A stretch of DNA of 64,000 bases from Synchiropus splendidus. Taxonomy: Eukaryota; Chordata; Actinopteri; Syngnathiformes; Callionymidae. Of this stretch, positions 50,701 through 63,024 are shown piece by piece; position 1 is the first letter of the stretch; each line of letters opens with the position of its first letter. Where the stretch lies: contig NC_071342.1 in NCBI RefSeq assembly GCF_027744825.2, forward strand, positions 19,750,001-19,814,000, given 5' to 3'. The notes under the pieces were generated by a model. That model had not been told where the DNA came from. It saw nothing but the letters and a program-made list of their open reading frames with translations, and searched no databases. The position numbers were made by a program, and so were the translations under genes.

Positions 50701-53700
50701 GTGTAGTTTTCTGTGCACTGTCATCTTTCATTGAGTTCACCTTTCCAAATGTTTTCGGTTGCAAACCCCACCCCAGAAAGGGACAAAAGCCCTGATCCTG
50801 GGCAAGAGTCTGTCAGTCCGGTTCCGGACATGGAAGGGACGAGACTGCGACTGTCGCTGCACTCCCCCGTCCTCAGTCCTCTCAACAAGCCCATTGTGCC
50901 TGTTCGGGTGAGCTACTAAACCTGCTGTTTCATGAACTCGCATTGACTCTGTAAAGGCAGATATTTCACAAAAACTTTTGTTCTCCACTGAATATAGCTG
51001 TCAAATTGTATCTTGTGTCTCACCATTTCATCTCCTTTCAGAACACTGAGAAGTCCAAAGACTGGTACAAGACCATGTTCAAACAGATTCACAGGTTACC
51101 TGGTAAGAGAGAGCTCATCTCTGATCGCTTTTGCTTCAGATCTGTTTGCTTAAGTCATGCTCTTCTCTCAATCGCTCAGAACCTATTGAGGAAAACCCTT
51201 ACCGCCCCACCTACATTTTCCCTGAGAACTATGACAGTCTGGTGAAATCAAAAGGTATATGATGGTAGCAGCCAAACTCTTATTGGCTTTACTAATTCAC
51301 CGTGGTAACAGCTCTTTCTCAACTAGTCAACTCCACTCAATATCTCCTAACTTCTAAGCTGCCTAACATTTCTAAATACGGTTATCTTTCAGTGATTTCA
51401 GTGTAACCCCTTCATGGTTTTAACATGTTTTATAGTGTTCATTTTACCTTCCCAACACACATGAAATCATACATTTGATTGAACTAAGAAAAAACTAAAT
51501 TGATTCGAGTATTTTTTTTTAATATGTTGAACTAGTACTAATAGTACACAAAGTGCAATTGAATATATATCTTTTTTCGATTTAAAAAAAATGCAGAGCC
51601 CTTTCACCGGATGAGCTGACGATGTAGTAGTCTTGCTTTGTGTCCACTAGATGCTGCTGCAGTCTTTCGTCTTAATTTCACTTTCCTCGTTTTCCACCGA
51701 GTCTGAACAAACCTCAGTTTCATTGATATAATACTATAGTTATTTGTGTCTCAGGTTGTCTCTTTAAATTCTTTCTCTGTATTAGAGCTAGTATTGACTT
51801 ACATGTTTGAGCATTATTTATTCAGAGCGTAGATCAATGTCTCTGTTTTTGGCTCCGCGCATGCTGTTAAGTGCTCTTTGTTGACACTGTGTTTGTGAAA
51901 CTGGTGCTAATGGAAGGTGTTTGGAAGATCCATACACCTGGCAGAAGTGTTTCATGGTGCGATGAATTATTGATGTTGTGTATACCAGCATTAGCCTGAC
52001 CTTTATTCTCTATATTCAGATGACGACTCCATTCCTTTTGGTTATTTGGAGGAAGGTGAGGATGGAATTGTTGAATTAATCCTTACAGTCCAACACAAAA
52101 CAACAAGATCATGCAAAGTTTGCTGCCCTCTTTTAGTGAAAGGGGTCCCACGCTCTAAAAGTGATGCAGAGGTCGATTCAAGGAACCGACAGATGCCCGT
52201 GCCAACACGCTCCTCCTCGCTCAAACCTACCACCAAAAGGTTTGTGTCCTCATTTTGCGTCTAATGTTCATTTGGGTAATCACATTTGGAGGCTATTTTT
52301 ACAACCTCTGATTGGGAATCTGACTGTCTGGCTCCTTCAAAGTGGAACAACTTCCCCATAGCTGCTGGAGGGAAAACTTATTGACACAAAAGCATAATCA
52401 CGTCACAAAAGATCACAGAGATTTACGACTATGTGATGAATGTAAATAGAGAGATAGAGAAGTCATTTACACTTTAGTCTGAAGAACATTCCAAGTGAGT
52501 GGCTAAAAAAATGGGGTTGAGGTATTAGTAGTTGTAATTATAACGTAGCTTGTCTCAGAGAAACAAAGCTGCATACTTGTCTAATTCATTTTGGGATTTA
52601 ATGTTGAATCCAGTTTAATCTATGAAATCACTGTAGTCACAGGAATTACAGATACGTTTTACAATAAATTTGGAGACACAAAATTAATGTGGTAATACAT
52701 TTACAAATACAAATAGTATAATGAAATGTATATTGAATTACATATGTGAAAAATGGAATGTATATATAGGGAATTAAAATAAATATATGAGGAAAAAGGG
52801 AAAGGAATGAATATCTATTTAAAGATAAGGAACAAATATATATATGTTAAAATAGGCTAATAAATGTATCAATATATATTAATAGGTATTACGTCCACTC
52901 ATAAATGTGAAAAATTAGCATTTTTTTTTATGTAACTGAAACATATTAAATAAACAAAAAGTTCAATACTCAACTTTTATTAAATGGGATATTCATTTTG
53001 ACCTTACCTAAGAAATTTGCATGGAAAACTTTGTGCAATTAAAATGCTTTTGAATAATAACAATATCTAATAATGATAATTGAATGATAACACTACTGTA
53101 TTCCATAATTATTAAGTGACTATAAGCAGAGGGCATCCAAAATTTTAATTCTAATTGTTGCTCATTGGTTATCTTAGTTAATTACGGTTGATTAGATTTT
53201 AACATCATGTTGTTGTTTTTAATCAAATTTCTATTTTGTTTTGGTGACACAACTTGTTTTGGTTATGAATGCATCAATACATTTGAATTAAACAAGAGGG
53301 ACAACAAAGGTAAATACAAGTCCACTCTAATACAAGGAAGACATTGATGAAAGCAGCAACCAAATTAAAAGAGGAAAAAGTAGAGTGTAAAATATAGTTT
53401 TTAACTTCCAGCTGGAGATGAAGAGATGTCTAAAATGTGACCCCGGGACATCACAGGATCCCTCAGTCTTTGATCCCTCTCCTCTCCCTCGGGCTGATGT
53501 TACCCCGTGACCTGGCAAGGGACCAAAGAAGTTGACAATAATGGTTTCAAAAACAATAAACTTCAAAACCAAATCTGAACAAGGAAGGGCAAAGCACAGA
53601 TTTTAAAATGACTGTCTCCATTGCCCTTGTGAGACTTTAGTGTCCCATAGATCTAACTTTGATTTATTTAAATGCTAAGCTTGTTTGAAATGTCTTGAGC

Positions 53701-56700
53701 TGTTTATTCTGGAAATGATTTGAGTTTCAGTCTTAAAAAGCTTTTAAGTTCAGCTTTCAACAGAATGTAAACAAGTCACATCCAGTGTGGCAGGTACTGT
53801 ATATCTGTCCACACGGGCCTCCACAAATACTTTGCCTGTGTTTTAACCAGCTATCACTGTGGACACACACGTTTCAGTAGTAACACAGGACAGTCTGCCC
53901 ACAGGAGAGTGATGGAGTGCTGATAGGAGACAGGTGATGCGGCATTATTGTGGGCTTCTGGAGCTGCAGATGACATGAGGAACACTGACCTTTATCACTG
54001 TCTGTGTGGGCAGGACCCTTTGTTTAACATATCATACGTACATTTGTTTCCATCCTAAAGAAACGTCACAGTTGATTCATGTTTGGCTAAGCCAGTCATT
54101 GAGGCGTCAGCTGTCTACTGAGGAATTCTCCCCGGAAATGCTGCTCTGCTTTTTGTCACACAGTTCAATCTTGTTTACATGATCAAATTTGGCTCCAATT
54201 CAATTTCCCATCATATCCTCCTCAGAGGCAAGAAGGAAACAGGAAGGGGAGCTTTGGATGATGAGCTAAACATGTTTAATGATTATTTAAAAACCAGGTC
54301 TTGGCTGGTTGCCATGGTGATGATATCGTAAGGATTGTCTCCCCTCCCTCCCTCACATGCCCCACCCCTCTCTGACACCTGCCTCTCCACAGGAACGAGT
54401 GGGAGCCCCCCGATAAAAAGGTAGACACCAGAAAGTACCGTGCCGAGCCCAAGAGCATCTTCGAGTACGAACCAGGGAAATCGTCGGTGCTGAAGCTGGA
54501 GAGAACGGTATGCTCGCCGCCCGCCTGCCTGCTCCTCTCTCCCTCTCTCCTTCCCTCCGTGCATGTCGTGTGAGCCCCAGCACTCTGCCGTCCACCCCCC
54601 ATTCACATCTGGTGGCAGCGTCACTGAAAGCCCGAATCACCATATGCACCACATTCCTAAACGGTGTCCTGTTGCGGTGATAGATGATCTTGCTTGACAG
54701 CGGGGGATGTGGGGGGTGTCGCTTACATGGATATCCATTGTCATCCTGTGTTCAATTTAAGGTTAGTGGGTTGAATCGGTGTAAGAGGAACCCAAAACAA
54801 GGATGCGGTTTGTTTTCATGAAAATGTCGATAAGGCACTCGTGGGCGTCATTGAGGGCTGTTGTTGTAGCTGCAGCCCCGGTGCTGCATCTACTGACTCT
54901 TCCTCTCCTCTGGTCTCAAGTCTGAAATTCTCACAACTTACATTTTGAAGAAAATCATACAAATTTGAAAAATAACCACAGAGTGACACAAAATGTGACC
55001 ATTAAGAGTTGTTTCCTGGTCAGGTGTCTCGCAGTAGCCAATCACGTTCTTCATGTCCTGTCAAGTTGGTTCTACTTCATCTTGAGACCTTAGAATGTTC
55101 GCTTGGGGGTACAGGTGGGAATTGCTACTGGGTTTGTTTATCGTCACAGTGGTGATGGTGCAGCTTAAAGGATAGGTTCACTGACTGGGGAATTCTTTGG
55201 ACACCAACCTAACCAGAGGTTGAAATGACGGCACCAAAATATGGCAGCAAAAAGTATTGGTGGTTTCTCTCTTCATTTCAAATGCAACTGTCTTATTATA
55301 TAAGCCACTCTTGTTGGCATTCCAGCTGTAATGGCTGATAGAAGCCCCATCATTTTGTTTAGATTCTCGTTGAACCTCTGATTCACGAATGCAATTTCTG
55401 TCTTCAGTTACAGCCGTCAAATGTGTAGATGAGTATTGGCTATTTTTGGGGGGCTCATCATTGTTTTTTATAGCAAATGCATTAGACAGCAGTCCCATTA
55501 AGCCAACATGTGGTGGATGTTTCTCTGTTGTTCAGCTTATATCGCACTGTAGGTAACAACTTTGATGACAATAATTCAAAGACCAAACCAAACCAAATAG
55601 GGACCTTTTAGCTCCAGTTCTGGATGAGGCTGCTTTTCCTCTAGGAACAAGCTTCACGCCTCCACATCGTGGGGAGTTCAATACCAGAACAAAGCAGCAG
55701 AAGATTATAGTTTTAAACAGGTTTTTAATACAAGTACTTCTATGAGTACGAAACCATTACCACTTTTCAGCTGTGCGCAGTTTTTGATGGTCAGTTTATG
55801 ACGATTTCAAAATATATGTGTTTGTACTGCAGTGAAACTTGTGACCGTCACCCACGTACAAGCAAAACATACTGTGGAATGTTGTTCAAATAATGGTATA
55901 TATGGAAAAAAAAACCTCAAAGTAACTTTATGTGTAATGACCATAGTACTCTGTGTCTGTGAGTACTCAAATTCAAGTACTTTTACACTACTTGGTTTGG
56001 GGAAAAAAATGGTTTCTGTGCATCCCTAGTTCTGAACTTACTGTAACTAGTAGTAATACATGTACAGTAGGAAAAAACTGATTTACTCCATAGCGATCCC
56101 TCCTCGTTACATTGTTTAATCAATATTTAAACCCAAAAGCGGTCTTTATTGATTGAGAGCAGAAATGCTGTCGCCTCCTCTTTCACTATTTTAAGTTTGT
56201 TAGGTGACTCAGCAGGCTAGTAATGCGACGGTGCCATGGCCTTTTCGTGCAAACATGAGCTCTCCATTCTCAGAGCTAAATAGTTCCTGAAAAAAGGCCT
56301 AATAACTGCAAAGGTTCCTGTGGTTGATAGCGGCTTATGTACATATGTAGCCGGCATCATCCAATATCTGCAAAACTATATAGATTTGTACTTTAGATGT
56401 GCATTTCATTTTAAGGCAAACTCATGTGAACAAAACCTCCACCACATATGGAATCACTTCACATATAAATGTGTCGCTTCTGTTTTTAGCATCGACGTTT
56501 CCAGGTTTACAAGCAATTTCAGTAAACTTACTCAAGTAGTTCATGAACAAATTTTGTAGTCCAGCGATGGGACCCAAGTACCTGATATAGCTGGATGCCT
56601 GTCTAATTCTTCTCAATGAGGTTTCATCATTGCACCACTGAAAGTGTGAACCTATCCTTTAATGATTCAGTTAAACTGATTTTGTTTCCTGGAATTGAAC

Positions 56701-59700
56701 TCCAGATTGTCAGTGTTATTACATCCACCGTGTATATTCAGTGCTGTCTTATCTGTCTTCTCTTTTTCTTTCTCCTCCTCCTCTTGTTGCCATGCCCCTA
56801 GACTCAGGATGTAAGTCCGGAAGATGTAGATTTAGAGAATGAGCCGTGGTTTAAATTCTTTTCAGAGATGGAGTTTGACAAAGCGGTAAGTTGCTGTCTT
56901 CAAAATGGCGGTCCAATGTATGAAGTTGCATGTTATAACATTTAATAATGATTAAACAGTCCATGTCTGTCTCTGAGGTCTGCCCCAGACTGATATAGGA
57001 AGGACCCGTCGGCAGGCATGCATACGTTAATCTGCCGTACTTCCTATGAATGACTCAGCTTTTTATTTTCACTTCCTTTTTTGCATTATTTGCTGTATCC
57101 TTCTCAGAGGAAACGCCTATTTCTTTTGCAAAATCCATGCGCGCACAGTAGAACCGCTGTCACTCCTCATCATCACCTAATGCAATTTAAAGTGGAGAGT
57201 CCCCTGTTGGGTCAGAAATAGTCGACCTAGATCTAATTTTGCGCTTGTTCCAAAGTGTCTCTCTGCAATTTATTTGTGCTCGTAGTGCTGAGTGAGCACA
57301 GTCTGGCAAAGAACCATTGACCTTAGCAGAGGCTTTTGCCCACTGTCTCTATCTTTTTGTCTCTGCCAGCCATCCTGGTGTTGTTATTTAAAAGTGGCAA
57401 CACATTTAGAGGTACCCCCTGCCAACCCGACCAGAGATTTGATCCAGCCAATTTGTCCTGAAGTCACTTGTCGCTTGAACACCAGTTGTAAATAAACCCT
57501 TGCTATAGTAATTGCAGCAGGGTGAGCTATTTACCAAAATACTTTAAGGGGTGCCATCATGTTGATGAAAGCCATAATGTCGAGACAATCCAGCCCGGGG
57601 GCTTTGGTTGGCTCCGGACAAGTGGTCGGCGACAAACAGATGTTGCTTCTTCCCTCTGCTACCACACCCAGGATCATGTGAGGTGGCACCACTGACTATG
57701 ACATGAGATCATAGACGCAAGAGCCGAGGCTCCAGTGCCCATTGACACCAGGACCAGTTTGGTGGTGCATGTGGAGACGGCTGACCTGCTGGATGTTTGC
57801 CAGATGAGCTGGCTCCTGTTTAATGTCAAAGACACTTCTGAAGTTGCCTCTGGTATGCGCGCGATTTGACCTCAAGTCTCAACCAGACAAGTCGGCTCAA
57901 CGGAGTTTGATTGACATATCAGGACTTATTTAATTTAGGGGGCGGCAAGATAAAGCTGGAGGTTCACAAAAACTAGAGCTATTCAGGTTGGGTGAAGACC
58001 TAACTTTCAGAGAAGTCAGCGCATTATTAAAGGCTGTTAATCGGTAAAAGATGGAAAGTCTGTGTCCGAGCTTGTGTCAGCTTCAGCGGTTAGAATGGGA
58101 GCTGAATATAATGCAGGGGTGGCCCCTGGCCCTGAATAATAATAAAACTGACTGCTCAAACACATAGAGTGACAGTCATGGCCAAACATAAGCTCACTGA
58201 TACACACGGCGAGCTGGAGCTGGGATTCCACACATACATATGGTAGGAAGAACATTCGCCCCCCCCTCCCTGCTACCGACAGAGTGACTCCATGTGTTGA
58301 GCACATGCTGACGTGGGGGCCGCTGCCGCACTGTCTCAGCCCTGAGTTGCATGGACTCCCCCCCGCCCCCCTTCCCCAAGCCACCTGACATATTCTAAAG
58401 GAGGCAACTTTGTAAGCCTGCCAGATCATTGTGCTTTCATATTTAACCTCTGTTATACACTTAACCTTTACCTTTAAGCATTTAGTGCAGATGAGATAAG
58501 GGGCGTGCAGCTATAACAGGACCCTCACGCTGGGTTTGTTTTCAACATATCAACACAAATAAGGTGCTGGAAAGAATGAGATTCAGGTTACCGTGACCTA
58601 CTCGTGATCACTATTTTGAATATGAAAGCAGCACACAGACATCTGAGTCGCCGCCACCTGTTAGGAAACAGGCACATGAAATTCTGCAAAAACATTGTCA
58701 TCAGCATTCCAATGACTCATCGGTGCCTTGCAGTATTTAAAGTGGTCACTTTAAATTGTTAGCTGATTTGTCAACCCTTTAAAGGACAAACATCTTATAT
58801 AACTTTTTGTGTTCACTACTTTGTCATTCATAATTTCAAACTTGAAATAAGTAAGTAATAACTTGAAATAATTCCCATATATGGAATTTATAATTGAGTC
58901 TTGCCTGTTTGCCATTGTCTAAGAACGATGCACACAGCTGTGACAAAACTAACCTTAATGACATAAAACTTTCTGAAGTCAGTTTGAAAGTTGGGATCTG
59001 CCTCTCCACTAACATAAAACCAGATTCATTGAGACATCAGTGCTACAGTATTTGCTCAAAAGTCCTCACCCTTAACTCTAATATGTCTTTAATACAGCTC
59101 TTTTTATGAAGTCTGCTTGGGCTATGATGAGATATTATTTTATAGTGAATAAAATGTCCTGTTCATATTTGTCATGAAAAGGGTCTTCATTCATATTTTT
59201 GCCATTTTCTCTCATTGTCACCGTACTTTTAAATTCCATAGAATCATCAAATTAGTTGATTTACACTTTTAAATTTGTTCAAATAACACAAATGTCAGAC
59301 TGTTAATCATCTCTCTGGCAAATGAAAAAACTCCTCAATATGTAATTCAAACCCATTTTCAAAAACTACTGGGTTTATTAAGGACAGTATGGCATGCATT
59401 CCTCCTGTTGCTAGACACAGTCTTTTGAACAGCTGCAACAGCACACAAACAAACGCACATATCCATAGACACACGCAGTCTGCTCTTATACAAATCATAC
59501 TTTAGTCCTGTGGCTGACAGGGCCTTTTATAATGTGCCAGCACAGGGATTTTGTTTAACTTTTACCATATAAGATTATATTTCTCATTCTTGCTATTATG
59601 AACCGCTGAATGGAAACCAAAGTCGGGGCGAAATCAGATTATTTCCCACATGAAATGCTTTCCTTGGCAATTGTTTCAGAGTACTATATCTTGTTGAGTA

Positions 59701-62700
59701 AATGGCTTCGATATAATGATAATTATATCTCTCATAATTATCATTCAGGACAGGATGAAACCAAAACAAGGACAAACAACCATAAACTGACGCTAATCGG
59801 GCAGTTTGTTAATAGAGCGGATGAAAATGCCTTTGCTCCTGATCGTCTTTCTAATGCGAGTTTCCTGTTTACTTTCAATTATGTGTGTGTGTATTTGAAA
59901 GCCCAATTATCCGGGGTGACAGACGCTGTCTTGTCCCCCTGTTGGAGCGGAGATTTGAGGCAGAGACTAGACGTGGCGGTGCAAGAAAGAGAATCCGGTT
60001 ATTCATCAACGCAGGCATGTTCTCCGACATGGAACATTTGGCTTTATAAATAGATCAGAATATAGACCTGCCAGGCTGATGTTCTGTTCTTATAAAGATC
60101 GGCATTTATACCGGTGGGTTATTAATGATCGCTCTGCCCTGGCAACTAAGTGCAAAGGCATGTCGTGGCGAATGAGCTGACGAGAATGCTCCTTGTCTGG
60201 TCATCGTGGGGGAAGCGGAGACTTGGCCGCGCCATGTGGAAGTGGACGTGGTATTAACGGCTGGGCCGGGCTGGCTGGGATGGGGATTGTGCAATCGTAT
60301 TTGCAAACAACACTTGTGCTCTTATTCATAGTGCCAGTGATATTTATAGCGTCTCTGACGTCCAAAAGGAGGAGAGCAACAGAAACAGTGTTCTAATATT
60401 AGTCACCTCTAAACTATTCCAGCTACAAGCGGGTGATTCCACGACCATTGGCAATACGAAATCCCAATTAACCCTATCTGTTTTCCCCTAACATTTGGTC
60501 ACTCATTTTGTTGCATTTTTGTTTAACATGTCTTCTGTCATTCTCGTCTCTTTGACTCCTGCAGTGTGCCCTGAAATATTATTGAAAGTGTGTGACTGTG
60601 TAATTTGGCCTGCTTGCTCCACCAGCTGGTTAATTGTTCACCGGTCTGGTCCAGTGGTAATGAGAGTGAGTGACTCAATATCAGACAAAAGAGAATGGGA
60701 AACGGCAGTCCATTGGCTGAGCCTGTGACAGCCCCCTCCCCACATGGGCTCCCGCTGTCCAACGCCACTCCCCCCTATACTCCTCTCTCCACTGCCGCTT
60801 GTTTTCTCCCAACTTGCATGCAGGCCAAAACACACGCTCACTCCTTCATGCCAAGCCCAGTCCAGAGGCAGTGAGGACCTAGACCAGAGCATCGCCTGAG
60901 CAGCACAGAAGAGATCCAAAGACGGATCAGAGCTAATGCTCCTGCCTCTCTTCTAGCTTGAGGAGACCTTCCTGTGGATCTATCAATGACTTCTTTGTTT
61001 GGTTTGTTGCAGAGTGCCCCCTCTTTCAGCCCCTTGGAAACAGCTGCCGACCTGCAGCAGTAGTAAGTTAACCTCTTCTCTTCATCTACTTTTAAAATCC
61101 GGCTTCTTGTTATTGATGCTTCAGCTTACTGGTAGCATGTGATGGGGATATTGTCACCATGAGATCTCTCTATATCGCGCCCGCCTTCAGCGTGGGGACC
61201 CCTGTTTCCTGGGGAGCTCCTGTTAACACGGAAGAAAGCTACCAGAACAGTGTGCCCCCTGTTCATTATTGAGGGTGTTTTTAGATGGGGGTGGAGGGTT
61301 AACTGCTGTGGGAAGACGCGACTGCTATGTGGGCTTTTTTTAAAGACAACAACCTGTGTCACTTGGATATGGAGGGAATTCTGACAATAGAAACCAGCTG
61401 TTGCATAACTTAAAAACCGTTATGTCGTCCTGAGTAAACAGGAGCATCATTTAGGAGGGTAATAACTACCGTTGAGAAAGCTCAGGAGGCTATTTTTGTT
61501 TGTGTAGTAAAATACAGGGTATTTAAGAGCATGTTGACCACCCTGCTCTCCAGTCCAGTGAAAATAAACCTCTCCCTCCATTTTTGTTCCAAACTTTCCA
61601 TCTGCTTGAGTCATTATTCCATCATGGCCAACAATGTGAAAGGAGCCTTTTCAAATCGAGCTTTGTGGGTTCATTGATTCATTGTTTTGATACAAGGCTG
61701 GCGGCTGATGACTTGAGTTCAAACTCACAAACCCAGACTCGTAAACTAACTTCAAAGGCACATGTGTTTCTGTCAGGATGTCGGCTTTCCTCTGGGGTGT
61801 GTGGACAACAATGGTTTGTTCAAAATGATTCAACCACTGATTCTCCGCATGGTTAGAATAGCACATACATGTGTAATCACACAAACCTCCTGCGGAGTCA
61901 CTATTTCATCCAACCAGAAGCTGATGCTGCATATATTAATCTTATCTCCCAGAGACATCACGTGTCACCAAATGTCCTACCCATTTTGCACAATCGCTAT
62001 ATCTAGAATGGCTTCTTGAGAAGGAACCAGCACAGGTCCTAATGGCAGTCAGCACTCCACATATTTCCTAACCTCAATCAAAGGCCTCATTGTTGAGGTA
62101 GGAGGTCACCAGAGGAAAGTATTCATACATTAGTGCAAGCTTGTTAAATGATTGCTCAGGAAATGTGAAACACATTTTCCACACTCTTTGGAGTTTGCTC
62201 TTCACAACATGACTAAAACATCTAAGGTTTAATAACCTGAGCTCCACAGGTGCGTGCCTCACTCGAGGGAATGTTTGGAGAACCTTAAAAGTAATATCTG
62301 CTGTTAGACTCTCTGGAATTCTTGGGTATAACTTTGTCTCCTAACATCAGCTTCCAATTTGCACTTTTCCAATCTTCTGTTTCTGATTATTTATGTCTCC
62401 CCTCTTGTCTGTGAAGGCCGGAATCACCTAAAGAAATGTTTAATCGGAACCACATGGCAGCTGCTGCTCCGAAGTCTCAGCCACTGTTTGATAATAAAAA
62501 CGTCATAGGCTTTGCTGGGAATTCTAATGCGTCTATGTTTTCTTTCCAAGTTCCTCAAGCAAGGCTGGACACCGTGAGGTGGACAAGGACGGGGGATCAT
62601 CCTCGAGCGAGCCCTCGGCTACAGAATGCGATCGCCATGTTTACAAGAGCGTCCTGGAAGGTGGAGACATTCCCTTACAAGGTTTACGAGCACTAAACAA

Positions 62701-62729
62701 GCGTCATGGCAGCTCTTCCTCCTCTAAAG
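47295..62729 (+). CDS. sorbs1: SORBS1 (CAP/ponsin) sorbin and SH3 adaptor, partial, 14 exons
   Basis: Adaptor that binds CBL, vinculin and flotillin, linking insulin signalling and focal adhesions to actin. Exons: 47295-47381, 47678-47794, 49315-49421, 49543-49666, 49776-49805, 50777-50907, 51042-51102, 51180-51254, 52020-52055, 52137-52239, 54393-54507, 56802-56885, 61013-61062, 62551-62729. All junctions are GT/AG and phases match throughout, giving about 433 residues. Landmarks: [99 protein letters not shown] and [15 protein letters not shown]. The first exon enters in phase 1, so the start codon is upstream and unproven. The last exits in phase 1; the SH3 domains must lie past 64 kb. SORBS2 shares many blocks, but [14 protein letters not shown], the CKGKG segment and linkage to PIK3AP1 favour SORBS1. 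Confidence 0.9.
49776..49805 (+). other. sorbs1: sorbs1 micro-exon, 30 nt
   Basis: A 30-nt exon between CACAG and GTATGC encodes (E)QQKHLSHLE(G). It continues the VLLQHSR of the previous exon exactly as human VLLQHNREQQKRLSSL does. Both flanks are phase 1, so it can be skipped without shifting the frame. SORBS1 is known for extensive muscle- and fat-specific splicing, which fits. Confidence 0.8.
51042..54507 (+). other. sorbs1: sorbs1 SoHo (sorbin homology) domain exons
   Basis: Exons 51042-51102, 51180-51254, 52020-52055, 52137-52239 and 54393-54507 encode the SoHo domain, which in SORBS1 binds flotillin in lipid rafts. Read order: [20 protein letters not shown], then [18 protein letters not shown], then a short acidic [12 protein letters not shown], then [20 protein letters not shown] with [12 protein letters not shown], then [20 protein letters not shown] and [13 protein letters not shown]. 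The 36-nt exon at 52020 matches the acidic DDDSDLYSP stretch of human SORBS1. The 2.15 kb intron before 54393 shows no further exon and needs none by phase. Confidence 0.88.
52240..54392. other. sorbs1 intron, AT-rich, no exon seen
   Basis: The phase-2 intron between 52239 and 54393. 52,620-53,300 is very AT-rich with degenerate ATATAT and AATA runs. No in-phase exon is needed or seen. The 81-codon minus frame at 53327-53572 has no support. Confidence 0.5.
55165..56662. mobile_element. TTAA-flanked DNA transposon of about 1.5 kb in a sorbs1 intron
   Basis: TTAAAGGATAGGTTCAC (55165-55181) and its exact reverse complement GTGAACCTATCCTTTAA (56646-56662) bound 1,498 bp. Read as TTAA target duplications plus 13-bp terminal repeats AGGATAGGTTCAC, this fits TTAA-inserting families (Kolobok- or piggyBac-like). 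The ends do not start CCC, which favours Kolobok-like. No transposase frame survives; the longest is 106 codons, minus strand, 55178-55498. A nested repeat may lie near 55,730-56,028, ending GTGCATCCCTA. Confidence 0.7.
56886..61012. other. 4.1-kb sorbs1 intron with possible conserved non-coding core
   Basis: Phase-0 intron between exons 56802-56885 and 61013-61062. 59,580-60,420 is unique, has few stop codons by chance (147-codon open frame at 59610-60053) and carries a perfect hairpin at 59715-59745. That fits an intronic enhancer or structured element. The open frame has no flanking splice sites of matching phase and no family resemblance, so I do not call it a gene. Confidence 0.35.
59715..59745. 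repeat. Perfect 12-bp inverted repeat
   Basis: AATGATAATTAT (59715-59726) and ATAATTATCATT (59734-59745) are exact inverted arms with a 7-bp spacer. Both arms contain homeodomain-type ATAATTAT cores. Confidence 0.9.
61013..62729 (+). other. sorbs1: sorbs1 linker exons with [14 protein letters not shown] block
   Basis: Exon 61013-61062 encodes [16 protein letters not shown] plus the first two bases of a Tyr codon. Exon 62551-62729 supplies the third base and then [33 protein letters not shown] and a Ser-rich end. The second block is nearly identical to the linker before the SH3 domains of human SORBS1. The human GKPPPKK segment expected after FFSEMEF is not present in these exons; I did not see it in the 4.1 kb intron before 61013 either. 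Confidence 0.82.
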
Positions 62730-62771
62730 GTAAGAAACCAGCCTCTTGGCGGATGTGTTAAGGTGTTAGAA

Positions 62772-63016
62772 CAGGGGTGTCAGGCAGTTTGAAACAAGTC
62801 CAAGTCCAAATGTATAACTCCTACTCATTAACAGAAAATGAAGGTTAAAGTACAGTGCTATGCCAACCTTTAACACTTATAACTCTACTATTTTTTGCGC
62901 TTAAAAAAAAAACAAAAAAAAAACGATGATACAGTAAGTATTCAAACTCATTTGGGCCACGCTGAACGATTTGCCGGGATGGATTTGGCCCCAAGGCCAT
63001 GAGTTTGACATGTTTG
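62772..63016. mobile_element. Decayed hAT-like non-autonomous element, 245 bp
   Basis: It starts CAGGGGTGTCAGGCAGTTTG and ends GGCCATGAGTTTGACATGTTTG. The ends are imperfect inverted repeats of the CAGGGGTGTCAAACTCA type common in fish. Flanks TGTTAGAA (62764-62771) and TGTTGGAC (63017-63024) agree at 6 of 8 positions, as an old 8-bp hAT target duplication would. Internal GGGCCACGC and TTTGGCCCC also suit this family. Confidence 0.65.
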
Positions 63017-63024
63017 TGTTGGAC

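Noticed and set aside
54276..54652. Three overlapping minus-strand frames of about 100 codons
   Set aside because: Shadows of the sorbs1 exon 54393-54507 and its GC-rich flanks.
59610..60053. 147-codon plus-strand frame, the longest in the window
   Set aside because: No family resemblance, no flanking gene structure, and it lies inside a sorbs1 intron whose phases close without it.
62417..62550. Possible extra sorbs1 exon ([15 protein letters not shown] frame)
   Set aside because: Joining it to the exon ending at 61062 creates a TAG stop, there is no good donor before 62551, and phases already close without it.
47295..62729. SORBS2 as the identity of this gene
   Set aside because: The SoHo core is shared, but the [11 protein letters not shown] and [15 protein letters not shown] segments and linkage to pik3ap1 fit SORBS1 better. 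Not fully excluded.
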